NCBI RefSeq assembly: GCF_019402665.1
Contig: NZ_VSST01000013.1
Location: 1-64,000 of the forward strand
Length of the DNA stretch: 64,000 nt
Direction of reading: 5' to 3'
Source of the DNA: Bradyrhizobium canariense
Lineage (GTDB): Bacteria > Pseudomonadota > Alphaproteobacteria > Rhizobiales > Xanthobacteraceae
The notes below the pieces were generated by a model. That model was not told the origin of the DNA and did not search any database. It worked only from the letters and a program-made list of their open reading frames with translations. A program made the translations under genes and the position numbers. Of the stretch, positions 33,274 through 42,227 are shown piece by piece; positions within the stretch are counted from its first letter, which is position 1, and each line of letters begins with the position of its first letter.

Positions 33274-33329
33274 CGGACATTCCTCGAATCGGTGGCAACG
33301 GCACGCGTTATGTCATTTCGATATGGCAC

Positions 33330-33355
33330 AACTGCGCGGCAGAAGCGATTGTTCC
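33330..33355 (-). promoter_or_regulatory. Possible EcfG-like promoter of the DUF3551 pair
   Basis: On the minus strand GGAAC (33355-33351), 17 bases, then AGTT (33333-33330), one base off the CGTT consensus. It is correctly placed for the gene at 33273, but a single weak match can arise by chance. Confidence 0.3.
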
Positions 33356-33692
33356 TATTTCATACCTCTCCGGCTTGTGACACGCGACGAAATGAGTGAG
33401 ACACAGCGCCGCAAAGATGCGGAAGCGGAAAGCACCCAGTTTTCCGGCCTGCGCGGAACGCATAACTCGCTGCAGCTCTCCTTCGACAAAGGTCGCAAAG
33501 CATCCAGCGCAGGAATCCGTTCGCTGGCCCAAGCGAACGTACTAGTCTTTCTATCACAACGCCGGCCCGGACCGACGACGTTCCAGGGCAATGAACAAGC
33601 AAATGGGCTGAAGGAAACGCACTTGCGCTCTCGGGCGCGACTCCGCTGTGCGCGGGGAGAAGATGCGCTGGCCAGGGCTGTGGTGTCAGGGC
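33356..33692. other. Gene-free interval before the RND gene
   Basis: About 340 bp with no credible coding region on either strand. The long plus-strand frame that crosses it into the pump gene is in the wrong frame for that gene. I see no repeat of the families found elsewhere and no clear operator. GGGGAG at 33654-33659 may be the ribosome site for an ATG at 33663. Confidence 0.5.
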
Positions 33693-36600
33693 ATGCAAGA
33701 GAGCTTCTCGTCTCCGTTCATCCGCTATCCGATCGGCACCTCACTGCTGATGGCGGGCATCCTGTTCGTAGGCCTCGTGGCCTATCCTCTGCTGCCGGTT
33801 GCACCGCTGCCCCAGGTCGACTTTCCGACCATTCAGCTCTCGGCCTCGCTCCCCGGCGGCAGCCCCGAGACCATGGCCTCTTCCGTGGCGCAGCCGCTCG
33901 AACGCCAGCTCGCACAGATCCCCGGCATCACGCAGATGACGTCGACCAGCTCGCTGGGTTCGGCGTCGATCACGATCCAGTTCGACCTCAACCGGAAGAT
34001 CGACGCCGCCGCCAACGATGTGCAGGCAGCGATCAATGCAGCGAGCGGCCAATTGCCGAAGAACCTGCCCTCGCCTCCCACCTATCGCAAGGTCAACCCG
34101 GCGGATTCGCCGGTGATGATCCTGTCCGCGACGTCCGACACGCTGCCGCTGACCGTCGTCAGCGACCGCACCGATGCGCAGCTCGCGCAACAGATCAGCC
34201 AGTTATCCGGCGTCGCCCAAGTGTTCGTCGGCGGACAGCAGAAACCCTCGGTACGCATACAGATCGATCCGGCCAAGCTCGTCGCCAAGGGCCTGTCGCT
34301 GGAAGACGTGCGCGCCCAGATCGCGGCTGCGACCACCGACAGCCCGAAGGGCAGCATCGACGGGGCCAAGCGCGCCTACACGATCTACGCCAACGACCAG
34401 CTCACCCAGGCCCAGCATTGGCAGGACGTCATCGTCGCCTATCGCAACGGCGCTCCATTGCGGATCCGCGACATCGGTGAGGCCGTGGCAGGGCCGGAGG
34501 ACATGAAGACGGCGGCCTGGGCCGACGGCAAGCGCGGCGTGTTCCTCGTCATCTTCAAGCAACCCGGCGCCAACGTCATCGAGACCGTCGATCGCATCAA
34601 GGCGCAGCTGCCGCGGCTGATCGCGGCCATCCCGCCCGCGATCTCGATCAAGATCATCAGCGACCGCACCATCACCATCCGCGCCGCCGTCGAGGACGTA
34701 CAGATCACGCTCATGACCACTATCGCGCTCGTGGTGATGGTGATCTTCATCTTCCTCCGCAGCTTCTGGGCGACGATCATCCCGAGCATCACTGTGCCGC
34801 TAGCGCTACTGGGAGCCTGCTCGCTGATGTGGGTCTTCGGCTATTCGCTGGATAACCTCTCCTTGATGGCGCTGACGATCGCGGTCGGCTTCGTGGTGGA
34901 CGACGCCATTGTGATGCTGGAGAACATCACCCGTTACGTCGAGCAGGGCGAGAGGCCGCTTGCTGCGGCCTACAAGGGCGCGGCCGAAATCGGCTTTACG
35001 ATCGTCTCGATCAGCATATCTCTGATCGCGGTGCTGATCCCGTTGCTCCTGATGGGCGGCATCATCGGCCGGCTGTTCCGCGAATTCGCGGTCACGCTGG
35101 CGATGGCGATCCTTGTTTCTCTGGTGGTGTCGCTGACCCTGACGCCGATGATGGCCTCGCGCTTCCTGCGCGCCAACCACGAGGCTCGGCACGGCCGCTT
35201 TTACCAGTGGAGCGAGCGGATGTTCGAAAGGGTGCTCGGCGCCTACGAACGCGGGCTCGACGTCGCGCTGCGCCACAGTTTCGTCACCCTTTGCATCTTC
35301 TTCGCGACCGTAGCACTCTCGATCTACCTCTTCATCCTGATCCCGAAGGGTTTCTTCCCGCAGCAGGACAACGGCTTCCTCACAGCCGTGTCCGAGATGC
35401 CCCAGGACATCTCCTTTGCCGAGATGAAACGGCGCCAGGTGGAGCTCAACACCATCGTGCAGGCCGACCCCGCCGTCGCTTCGATCGCGATGTTCATCGG
35501 CGGCGGCGGTACGGCACTGAACTCGGGGCGCATGTACATCACCTTGAAACCGCTGGAGGAGCGCGATGCCGGCGCACAGCAGATCATCGCGCGGCTGCGG
35601 CCCAAGATCGCCAAGGTGGAGGGCGCCAAGCTCTATATGCAGGCCTCGCAGGACGTTCGTCTCGGCGGCCGCGCCACCCGCACTCAGTTCGAATTCACGC
35701 TCCAGGACGCTAACCTCGCCGAACTGAACGAATGGGCGCCGAAAATCCTCGATGCGATGAAGACGCTGCCGCAACTGCGCGACGTCGCGACCGACCAGCA
35801 AACCGAAGGCACGACGGTTCAACTCAGGATCAATCGCGACACCGCCGCACGCTACGGCATTCAGCCGCAGCTGATCGACGACACCCTCTATGACGCGTTC
35901 GGCCAGCGTCAGGTCGCGCAATATTTTACCCAGACCAACAGCTATCACATCGTCCTGGAGATCACACCAGACCTGCAAGGCCAGCTCGGTACGCTCGACA
36001 AGATCTACCTCAAATCACCGCTTACCGGCGACGAGGTGCCGCTCTCGGTGTTCTGCAACTGGACCAATGTGCCCGTGCGACCGCTTGCGATCTCGCATCA
36101 AGGCCAATTTCCGTCGGTGACAATCAGCTTTAATCTCGCCGAGGGCGTGGCGCTGGGACAGGCGACCGACGCGGTGCTGCACGCGGTCCGCGAGATGCGC
36201 GCGCCGCCGGCGCTGGCAACAAGTTTTCAGGGTACCGCGCAGGCATTCCAGCAATCGCTCGGCACCGTGCCGTTGCTGATCCTCGCCGCACTGGTCGTGG
36301 TCTATTTGATTCTGGGCGTGCTCTACGAGAGCTACGTCCATCCTCTGACCATCCTGTCCACGTTGCCCTCGGCTGGCGTCGGCGCCGTCGCGATCCTGAT
36401 GATCTTCGGCTTCGACTTCAGTCTCATTGCCCTGATCGGGGTCATTCTCCTGATCGGCATCGTCAAGAAGAACGGCATCATGATGGTGGATTTCGCCATC
36501 GCGGCCGAACGCGAGCAGCATCTCACCCCGGAGCAATCGATCCGCCAGGCGGCGCTGCTGCGCTTTCGCCCGATCATGATGACAACGATGGCCGCCCTGC

Positions 36601-36830
36601 TAGGCGGCGTGCCGCTGATGCTCGGAAGCGGCACCGGCTCCGAAATCCGCCAACCGCTCGGTTATGCGATGGTCGGCGGCCTTCTCGTGAGCCAGGCGCT
36701 GACGCTGTTCACGACCCCGGTCGTCTACCTCTACCTCGACCGCTTCTCCGACCTGCTCTCGCGCTGGATGGAGAAGAAGCCGCAAGCCACCGTCGCGTGC
36801 GATGAGCGGAAGGATCACGCGGCGGAATGA
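33693..36830 (+). CDS. RND multidrug efflux pump inner-membrane protein (MdtB/C-like)
   Basis: A transporter of about 1045 residues with the HAE1-type RND layout: helix 1, large periplasmic loop, helices 2-7 with a DD pair in GFVVDDAIVMLENI, second loop, and helices 8-12 with GIVKKNGIMMVDFAI. It should expel drugs or detergents in exchange for protons. The usual membrane fusion and outer-membrane genes are absent on both sides, so partners must be encoded elsewhere. The ATG at 33693 gives the family-like N-terminus (SSPFIRYPIGTS). An ATG at 33663 with GGGGAG close ahead is an alternative adding 10 residues. Confidence 0.92.
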   Translation: MQESFSSPFIRYPIGTSLLMAGILFVGLVAYPLLPVAPLPQVDFPTIQLSASLPGGSPETMASSVAQPLERQLAQIPGITQMTSTSSLGSASITIQFDLNRKIDAAANDVQAAINAASGQLPKNLPSPPTYRKVNPADSPVMILSATSDTLPLTVVSDRTDAQLAQQISQLSGVAQVFVGGQQKPSVRIQIDPAKLVAKGLSLEDVRAQIAAATTDSPKGSIDGAKRAYTIYANDQLTQAQHWQDVIVAYRNGAPLRIRDIGEAVAGPEDMKTAAWADGKRGVFLVIFKQPGANVIETVDRIKAQLPRLIAAIPPAISIKIISDRTITIRAAVEDVQITLMTTIALVVMVIFIFLRSFWATIIPSITVPLALLGACSLMWVFGYSLDNLSLMALTIAVGFVVDDAIVMLENITRYVEQGERPLAAAYKGAAEIGFTIVSISISLIAVLIPLLLMGGIIGRLFREFAVTLAMAILVSLVVSLTLTPMMASRFLRANHEARHGRFYQWSERMFERVLGAYERGLDVALRHSFVTLCIFFATVALSIYLFILIPKGFFPQQDNGFLTAVSEMPQDISFAEMKRRQVELNTIVQADPAVASIAMFIGGGGTALNSGRMYITLKPLEERDAGAQQIIARLRPKIAKVEGAKLYMQASQDVRLGGRATRTQFEFTLQDANLAELNEWAPKILDAMKTLPQLRDVATDQQTEGTTVQLRINRDTAARYGIQPQLIDDTLYDAFGQRQVAQYFTQTNSYHIVLEITPDLQGQLGTLDKIYLKSPLTGDEVPLSVFCNWTNVPVRPLAISHQGQFPSVTISFNLAEGVALGQATDAVLHAVREMRAPPALATSFQGTAQAFQQSLGTVPLLILAALVVVYLILGVLYESYVHPLTILSTLPSAGVGAVAILMIFGFDFSLIALIGVILLIGIVKKNGIMMVDFAIAAEREQHLTPEQSIRQAALLRFRPIMMTTMAALLGGVPLMLGSGTGSEIRQPLGYAMVGGLLVSQALTLFTTPVVYLYLDRFSDLLSRWMEKKPQATVACDERKDHAAE

Positions 36831-36858
36831 GCGCGGCGGCACATATGGCCTGCGCCGG

Positions 36859-38736
36859 CTACCCGCCGAGCCCCTGCAATACCAGCCGGTTCAACCTTGC
36901 CGCAAACGCAGCAGGGTCCTCCGGCAGTTCTCCGTCCAGGATCTGCGCCTGTTCGAGCAGGAGCAGGCTAAGATCGTCGACCGCCTTCGAGCCGGCCTGA
37001 GCCTTCGTGATCGCCGTGACCAGCGGATGGCGCAGGTTGATCTCGAGGATCGGCTTGGTGCGCATGCCACGGTTCTGCTGAGACAGGATGCGCTCGAGCT
37101 CGCGGCTCGGGCCCTGGCTGTCGGCGACGAGGCAGGAAGCGGAGCTGGTCAGACGCGTCGAGGCCTTGACGTCGCTGACGCGCTCGCCGAGCGCGGCCTT
37201 GATCACCGCGATGGTGGCGGCCTCGTCGGCGGCCGGCTCGTCCTTGTTCGCCTCGTCGGCCTCGTCGACGCGCGGGATCAGGTCGAGATTGAGATCGCCC
37301 TGGCTCAGCGACTTCAGCGGCTTGCCGTCAAACTCCGAGGGCATCGAGGTCCAGAAGGCGTCGACGGGATCGGACAGCAGCAGCACTTCGATGCCGCGCG
37401 CAGTCGCCGCCTCGAGCCGGGGGTTCGACTTCAGCCGCTCGATACTGTCGCCGACGAGGTAATAGATCTCGGTCTGGTTCGGCTTGAAATCGGCGATGAC
37501 GTCCTTGAGCGAGCGCTTCTCGCCCGAGGTCGTGGTGAAACGCGACAGCGCGAGCAGCTTTTCGCGGCGCTCGAAATCCTCGTAGATGCCTTCCTTCAGC
37601 ACCGCGCCGAAGGCCTCCCAGATTTTCGCGAAGTTCTCCGGATCCTTCTCCGCAAGGCTTTCGAGCTCGGACAGTACGCGGGTCGCTACGGCCTTGCGGA
37701 TCTGCGCGAGTTGCGGATTGTTCTGAAGCATCTCGCGGGAGATGTTGAGCGGGAGATCCTCGCTGTCGACGACGCCGCGGATGAAGCGGAGATAGCCCGG
37801 CAGCAGATCGGCATCGTCGGTGATGAACACGCGGCGGACATAGAGCTTGACGCGCCCCTTGCGGTTTGGCTCGAACAGGTCGAACGGCTTTGTCGATGGC
37901 GCGAACAGCAGCACGGCGTAGGAGTAACGCCCCTCCGCGCGATAATGCAGCGTCATCGCGGGATCGTCGAAGGCGGAGGCGATCTGCTGATAGGCCTTCT
38001 TGTAGTCTTCCGGCGTGAGCTCGGATTTCGAGCGCTGCCATAGCGCGCTCGCAGAATTGATCTGACGCGGCTCACCCTCTTCGGGCACGAGCTCGATGGG
38101 GAAGAGAATGTTGTCGGAATAAGCGCCGACGATACGCTCGATCTCGTAGGCTTCGAGATATTTCTTCGCTTCGTCCTTGAGATGCAGGACGATCTCGGTG
38201 CCGCGCTGCACGCGGGCCGCATCCTCCTCGCTGGCACGCGCGATCTCGAAGCCCGAGCCGCCCGAGGACGTCCAGGTCCAGACGTCGCTCTCGCCGGCGC
38301 GGCGGCTCACCACGACGATCTTGTCGGCGACCATGAAGGCGGAATAGAAGCCGACGCCGAACTGGCCGATCAGGCCCAGACCATCCTTGGCCTCCTTGAG
38401 CTTCGACACGAAGGCCTTGGTGCCGGAGCGGGCGATGGTGCCGAGGTGGTCGATCAGCTCCTGCCGCTCCATGCCGATGCCATTGTCGGCGATCGCAAGC
38501 GTTCCGGCCGTCTTGTTCGGAATGATCCGGATCTTGAGCGCGTCGCCGTCACCCAGCAGCGCCGGAGTAGCGATAGCCTCATAGCGCAGCTTGTCGCAGG
38601 CGTCCGATGCGTTCGAGACGAGCTCGCGCAGGAAGATGTCGGTCTCGGAATAGACGGAGTGCACCATCAGGTGCAGAAGCTCGGAAACCTCGGCCTGGAA
38701 GGGCTGCGTATGCACAGCCGTGTCTGACGTCGTCAT
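36859..38736 (-). CDS. htpG: Molecular chaperone HtpG (Hsp90)
   Basis: A 625-residue bacterial Hsp90. N-terminal ATP site motifs are [18 protein letters not shown], and [11 protein letters not shown]. The middle domain carries the conserved [13 protein letters not shown] stretch with the catalytic Arg-containing segment, and the C-terminal dimer domain ends in [15 protein letters not shown]. It remodels client proteins with DnaK. It converges with the RND gene, with only 28 bp between stops. No heat-shock control element is clear in the 120 bp upstream. Confidence 0.97.
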   Translation of the reverse strand: MTTSDTAVHTQPFQAEVSELLHLMVHSVYSETDIFLRELVSNASDACDKLRYEAIATPALLGDGDALKIRIIPNKTAGTLAIADNGIGMERQELIDHLGTIARSGTKAFVSKLKEAKDGLGLIGQFGVGFYSAFMVADKIVVVSRRAGESDVWTWTSSGGSGFEIARASEEDAARVQRGTEIVLHLKDEAKKYLEAYEIERIVGAYSDNILFPIELVPEEGEPRQINSASALWQRSKSELTPEDYKKAYQQIASAFDDPAMTLHYRAEGRYSYAVLLFAPSTKPFDLFEPNRKGRVKLYVRRVFITDDADLLPGYLRFIRGVVDSEDLPLNISREMLQNNPQLAQIRKAVATRVLSELESLAEKDPENFAKIWEAFGAVLKEGIYEDFERREKLLALSRFTTTSGEKRSLKDVIADFKPNQTEIYYLVGDSIERLKSNPRLEAATARGIEVLLLSDPVDAFWTSMPSEFDGKPLKSLSQGDLNLDLIPRVDEADEANKDEPAADEAATIAVIKAALGERVSDVKASTRLTSSASCLVADSQGPSRELERILSQQNRGMRTKPILEINLRHPLVTAITKAQAGSKAVDDLSLLLLEQAQILDGELPEDPAAFAARLNRLVLQGLGG

Positions 38737-38858
38737 GCGTTTACCCGGTCAATCGAAAGGGGAAGAAACCCGGGATATAACGCGAGGGGGCAGGGGATCA
38801 AGTGGACGGCAGCAATCGCCCTCCGGACGGAGGGCGACTTGTCCGTGGCAAATGCCGG

Positions 38859-39272
38859 TCAGGTCACGCAGCGGCCGGGCTGGAGCAGTTTTGCGACCTC
38901 GGTCAGGGAGCTGACCATCGGCTCGCAGGCGATCGTCGGCTTTTTGCGGCTCTGCTTCTGGTCCGGGAGCAACACCGGCGGCTTGGCGTTACCGGCCTCG
39001 ATCACTGCGGGGACCCGCAACAGCACCGACGTGTCGGCCAGATCGTTCAGCCGCATCGACACGGTGCGGGTCGGAACCTCAGCCTGCTTGATGTCGGCCA
39101 GCCGGTCGGCTTTGCTGGCGCGATTGACGTTATGGCCCGGCTTGTCAGCGACCGCCTGCCAGCGGTCGGCCAGATCATGGCCGGAGGCCAGCTGCACGGC
39201 GCCCACCTGGACAGCGCCAAGCGTCGCGGCGATCGCGACCGCGCCTAAAAATACCTTTTGAATCTGTGACAT
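38859..39272 (-). CDS. Exported hypothetical protein
   Basis: A 137-residue protein with an N-terminal hydrophobic signal or anchor (about 5-27: KVFLGAVAIAATLGAVQVGA) and a charged remainder ending with two cysteines (IACEPMVSSL... and PGRCVT) that could form a disulfide. Similar small exported proteins are common in Bradyrhizobium, but I cannot name a family. The ATG at 39272 is preferred. The frame continues to 39311 with residues that do not fit a signal. Confidence 0.65.
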   Translation of the reverse strand: MSQIQKVFLGAVAIAATLGAVQVGAVQLASGHDLADRWQAVADKPGHNVNRASKADRLADIKQAEVPTRTVSMRLNDLADTSVLLRVPAVIEAGNAKPPVLLPDQKQSRKKPTIACEPMVSSLTEVAKLLQPGRCVT

Positions 39273-39340
39273 GGCTGTCGGTCCCTCGCCCCATGGCGAT
39301 CGCGGGAACAACGCGAGGAGAGGACCCAGAGTTCTCAGTC

Positions 39341-39396
39341 GTTAAGATCACTTAACCGTGTGCGAAAGGGCACTGTCCCCGCGAAAAAAATTTCGC
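39341..39396. other. Two short AT-rich palindromes
   Basis: GTTAAG-ATCA-CTTAAC (39341-39356) and GCGAAA-AAAA-TTTCGC (39381-39396) stand in the 250-bp interval upstream of the exported hypothetical protein. They are too short for terminators and could be regulator sites. Nothing else is recognised in the interval apart from the hairpin at 39478. Confidence 0.35.
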
Positions 39397-39477
39397 AACC
39401 GCCTGGAACGACTTTCGCGGACGGGAGTCGTCTCAACAGCCGGCTATTCCCCCCTGCCCCATAAGCCGGTGACGTAG

Positions 39478-39506
39478 GGCGCGACTGTGGTGATGCCAGT
39501 CGCGCC
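39478..39506. terminator. Hairpin after the NTF2-like gene
   Basis: GGCGCGACTG and CAGTCGCGCC are perfect 10-base arms around a 9-base loop, 18 bp past the stop of the minus-strand gene at 39524. TTACTTTTG follows on the plus side, so the T-run favours plus-strand reading. On the minus side it is a strong hairpin without T-run. Confidence 0.65.
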
Positions 39507-39523
39507 TTACTTTTGTCTGGAGT

Positions 39524-40123
39524 TCAGTTCGCCTTCCCCGCCAGCCAATCCCGACCCTCGGCATAGAGCTTCTCGACCTCAGGCCCGGTCAGGCCCGGCA
39601 TGTCGCGCTTGACCTTGTAGCCGATCAGCTCCTGCATGTAGGCGAGGTGGCGGTAGCCTTCCGGGAGCGCGGCAAGGGCTTTCTGGTCGAGCTGAAGTGT
39701 CGCGGCGGGATCGACCGGGTCGATCCGGTCCTTCTCGTAGATCGGCTGGCGGCGGACGATGCCCCATTTTCCCTGCCGCTTCTCCAGGAAATCGTAGAAG
39801 CGCCCGGTGCAGACCACGTCGCAGGGCACGTCGTGCACCGGCGCGCGCTGCGAGATGGTCATCTTGGTCTGCGCGATGGCGCGCGCCCCCTCGAGGTCGA
39901 TACTGGTGCCGCCGAGGAAATGCAGGATGCGCACGCCCTTGGCGAACCCTTCCTGGCTGACCCGCATGAAATCCCGCGCCGGCCCCTGAAACCAGGTGGC
40001 GGACATCCAGCCTTCCTCGTGCCAGACGGTGGCAAAGCGCTCCCAGTCGCCGGCATCGCGCCACACCGCCCAGTTCTCGACGAGGTCGCGGATGGCGAGA
40101 CGATCGAGGAGTTGCTGGTCCAT
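39524..40123 (-). CDS. NTF2/SnoaL-like protein
   Basis: A 199-residue protein with a cone-shaped NTF2-like domain: LAIRDLVENWAVWRDAGDWERFATVWHEEGWM near the N-terminus (core RDLVENWAVWRDAGDW), then THFLGG-like HFLGGTSIDLEG and FYDFLEKRQGKWGIVRRQPIYEKD. Such domains occur in small isomerases, dehydratases and dioxygenase subunits. The catalytic identity here is open. The ATG at 40123 has GGAG 9 bp ahead. The frame to 40234 is not supported. No neighbouring pathway gene suggests a role. Confidence 0.75.
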   Translation of the reverse strand: MDQQLLDRLAIRDLVENWAVWRDAGDWERFATVWHEEGWMSATWFQGPARDFMRVSQEGFAKGVRILHFLGGTSIDLEGARAIAQTKMTISQRAPVHDVPCDVVCTGRFYDFLEKRQGKWGIVRRQPIYEKDRIDPVDPAATLQLDQKALAALPEGYRHLAYMQELIGYKVKRDMPGLTGPEVEKLYAEGRDWLAGKAN

Positions 40124-40286
40124 GAACACGTCTCCGATGGCACCGCGGCTGCAACGCGGCCGCTGCACGAGGTATGAGCGGCGAATTCGATGGCCGTCAA
40201 GCGTGGCAACCCGGTCAACGAAAATCCGGCGCACCTTGCGGCACGCCGGATCGGGATTTCGTCAAATGCCGGGCGCAGGCGCTTCC

Positions 40287-41093
40287 TTACGCCGCCGGCA
40301 CTTTCGGCGCGCGGTTGCGCGAGTTGCGCTGGAAGAACAGCGCCTGGCTCGCCACCGCCGACACCATAGCCGGCTGGAATGGCTTTGAGATCAGGAACGC
40401 CGGCTCGGGACGCTCGCCGGTGAGGAAGCGCTCAGGGTATGCCGTGATGAACACTACCGGCACCTCGAAGGTGCGGAGCAGCTCGTTGACGGCGTCGAGG
40501 CCCGACGAACCATCGGCGAGCTGGATGTCGGCGAGGATCAGGCCGGGTCGCTTGTTCTTTGCCAGCGCGACCGCATCGGCGTGGGTGCGGGCGACGCCGA
40601 CGACATTGTGGCCGAGGTTCTTCACCAGGCTTTCGAGGTCCATGGCGATGAAGGTCTCATCCTCGATGATCAGCACGTCGGTGGCGATCTCGGCGGCCAT
40701 CTCACGCCCTGCGGCATCCGCAAGCCGGCGCGTCTCGCCGACGTCGGTGCCGAGAATGTAGCCGACCTCTTCTTCCGAGAATCCCTCGAGCGAGAGCAGC
40801 AGGAAGGCTTGCCGCGGCAACGGCGTGATGTTGGACAGCCGTCGCTCCGGGGGCATCGGCAGGTTCGTCACTTCCGAATCGTCGTTGACGGAAACGGAAT
40901 TCCAGATTTGGGTGAACAGCCGGAAGAGGCCGGCGCGCGGCCCGTGGCTCTCGTCGAGCACCGACGGATCCCCCAGCATGGCTTCCAACATGGCTGCGAC
41001 ATAGGCGTCACCGGAGGACTGGCTGCCCGTCAGGGCGCGTGCATACCGGCGCAACAACGGCAAGTGTTCAGCAACGAGCTGTGAACGGGACAT
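40287..41093 (-). CDS. phyR: Anti-anti-sigma response regulator PhyR
   Basis: A 268-residue regulator with an ECF-sigma-like N-terminal part (about 1-130, including FSEEEVGYILGTDVGETRRLA) and a receiver domain (about 138-255) with acidic pair E144/D145, phosphoacceptor Asp189 in LILADIQLADG, Thr in VVFITAYP and Lys in ISKPF. When phosphorylated, PhyR binds NepR and frees EcfG to start the general stress response. The ATG at 41093 has GGAG 5 bp ahead. A GTG at 41099 is an alternative. It is divergent from nepR-ecfG. No PhyK-type histidine kinase is next to it. Confidence 0.96.
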   Translation of the reverse strand: MSRSQLVAEHLPLLRRYARALTGSQSSGDAYVAAMLEAMLGDPSVLDESHGPRAGLFRLFTQIWNSVSVNDDSEVTNLPMPPERRLSNITPLPRQAFLLLSLEGFSEEEVGYILGTDVGETRRLADAAGREMAAEIATDVLIIEDETFIAMDLESLVKNLGHNVVGVARTHADAVALAKNKRPGLILADIQLADGSSGLDAVNELLRTFEVPVVFITAYPERFLTGERPEPAFLISKPFQPAMVSAVASQALFFQRNSRNRAPKVPAA

Positions 41094-41172
41094 CCCCACT
41101 CCATATCATCTTCGGGCCGACCTTGACGTGCAGGCGTTAGGCGGGGGGCCCGGGTTCCCCTGCTGGGCTGAT

Positions 41173-41232
41173 TACGCCTCAGACTGAGAAAAGTTCCGCA
41201 TGGGGGCGGAACTTTTTCTCGCAACTCGCATT
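41173..41232. promoter_or_regulatory. Divergent EcfG-like promoters between phyR and nepR
   Basis: An inverted repeat AAAAGTTCCGC (41189-41199) / GCGGAACTTTT (41206-41216) places a GGAAC box on each strand. Leftward: GGAAC, 16 bases, CGTA (41176-41173), toward phyR. Rightward: GGAAC, 16 bases, CATT (41229-41232), toward nepR-ecfG. Both -10 elements deviate by one base from CGTT, consistent with autoregulated promoters. Confidence 0.5.
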
Positions 41233-41314
41233 GAGCCTATCCAGGGAACGGCTCCCGGTTGAGAGAACTTCTCGATTTTACAGCTACTTAACTCGGGGAA
41301 ACGTGGAACAGGTC

Positions 41315-41548
41315 ATGAAAGATCTCAAGTCTCAAGCCAGCAAAAGCACGACCCCCGGCAAGGGAGGGCTCACTCCGGAGATTCAGTCCCGGATCGGGCA
41401 CCAGCTGCGCGCCATGTACGACGACGTGGTGCGGCAGGGGGTTCCGGACCGGTTCGCGGAACTGATCAAGAAACTTGATGCGCCGGGAGCGACACCCCAA
41501 GTGGAAAATGGTGGCGGCTCCAACGACAACAACAATGGGAGGGATTGA
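41315..41548 (+). CDS. nepR: Anti-sigma factor NepR
   Basis: A 77-residue anti-sigma factor. The two-helix core is recognisable in LTPEIQSRIGHQLRAMYDDVV and PDRFAELIKKLD, flanked by a flexible N-terminus and an Asn/Gly-rich tail. NepR binds EcfG until phospho-PhyR displaces it. Start choice is uncertain: a GTG at 41303 preceded by CGGGGAAAC would add four residues. Its stop shares a base with the ecfG ATG (TGATG), so anti-sigma and sigma factor are made in a coupled ratio. Confidence 0.92.
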   Translation: MKDLKSQASKSTTPGKGGLTPEIQSRIGHQLRAMYDDVVRQGVPDRFAELIKKLDAPGATPQVENGGGSNDNNNGRD

Positions 41549-42096
41549 TGCCTCTCACGGACTCCCTGCGTAACGACATCCTGGCGGCCGTGCCCAGTCT
41601 GCGCGCGTTCGCCATCTCGCTCAGCGGCAATGCCGATCGCGCCGACGATCTTGTCCAGGAGACGCTGTTGCGCGCGCTCGCCAACATCGACTCGTTCCAG
41701 CCCGGCTCCAATCTGCCGGCGTGGCTGTTCACGATCCTGCGCAACCTGTTCCGCTCCGACTATCGCAAGCGGCGGCGGGAAGTCGAGGATGCCGAAGGCA
41801 ACTATGCCAAGACGCTGAAGACGCAGCCCTCGCAGAACGCCCATCTCGAGTTCGAGGAATTCCGCACGGCGCTCGACAAGCTTCCGCAGGACCAGCGTGA
41901 AGCGCTGATCCTCGTCGGCGCCTCCGGCTTCTCCTATGAGGATGCGGCCTCGATCTGCGGCTGCGCGGTGGGCACGATCAAGAGCCGCGTCAACCGCGCG
42001 CGCTCCAAGCTCGCGGCGCTGCTCTATGTCGACGGCGCGGAGGATTTCGGGCCCGACGAGACCATTCGCGCCGTGATCGGCGGCAGCGGCGGCTGA
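41548..42096 (+). CDS. ecfG: ECF sigma factor EcfG
   Basis: A 182-residue sigma factor of the ECF15/EcfG group. Region 2 includes ADRADDLVQETLLRALANIDSF and PAWLFTILRNLFRSDYRK. Region 4 includes LPQDQREALILVGASGFSYEDAA and VGTIKSRVNRARSKL (cores given). It directs RNA polymerase to GGAAC-N16/17-CGTT promoters for resistance to desiccation, heat and oxidants. GGGAGGG precedes the ATG at 41548. A TTG at 41545 is possible but unlikely. Candidate targets in this window are sodB and the gene at 13653. Confidence 0.96.
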   Translation: MPLTDSLRNDILAAVPSLRAFAISLSGNADRADDLVQETLLRALANIDSFQPGSNLPAWLFTILRNLFRSDYRKRRREVEDAEGNYAKTLKTQPSQNAHLEFEEFRTALDKLPQDQREALILVGASGFSYEDAASICGCAVGTIKSRVNRARSKLAALLYVDGAEDFGPDETIRAVIGGSGG

Positions 42097-42127
42097 CGGC
42101 GGGCGTTATTCGGATTGAGACCGCGAT

Positions 42128-42155
42128 GAAGGCGGCCGCTTCCGCGGCCGTCTTC
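42128..42155 (+). terminator. Terminator hairpin after ecfG
   Basis: GAAGGCGGCCGC and GCGGCCGTCTTC pair over 12 positions (one G-T) around a TTCC tetraloop, 32 bp past the ecfG stop. No T-run follows. It sits between convergent ecfG and the nitroreductase gene and may serve both. Confidence 0.6.
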
Positions 42156-42227
42156 GTATGTCTGACGTGATCGCGTCTGAAACGTGATGCGGGGCGTGCG
42201 CCGCCTCGATCACCGGTCCACGCCTGA

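Noticed and set aside
33236-34480. Plus-strand 414-codon frame entering the RND gene
   Set aside because: It runs in a different frame from the pump and is Arg/Pro-rich, without family motifs.
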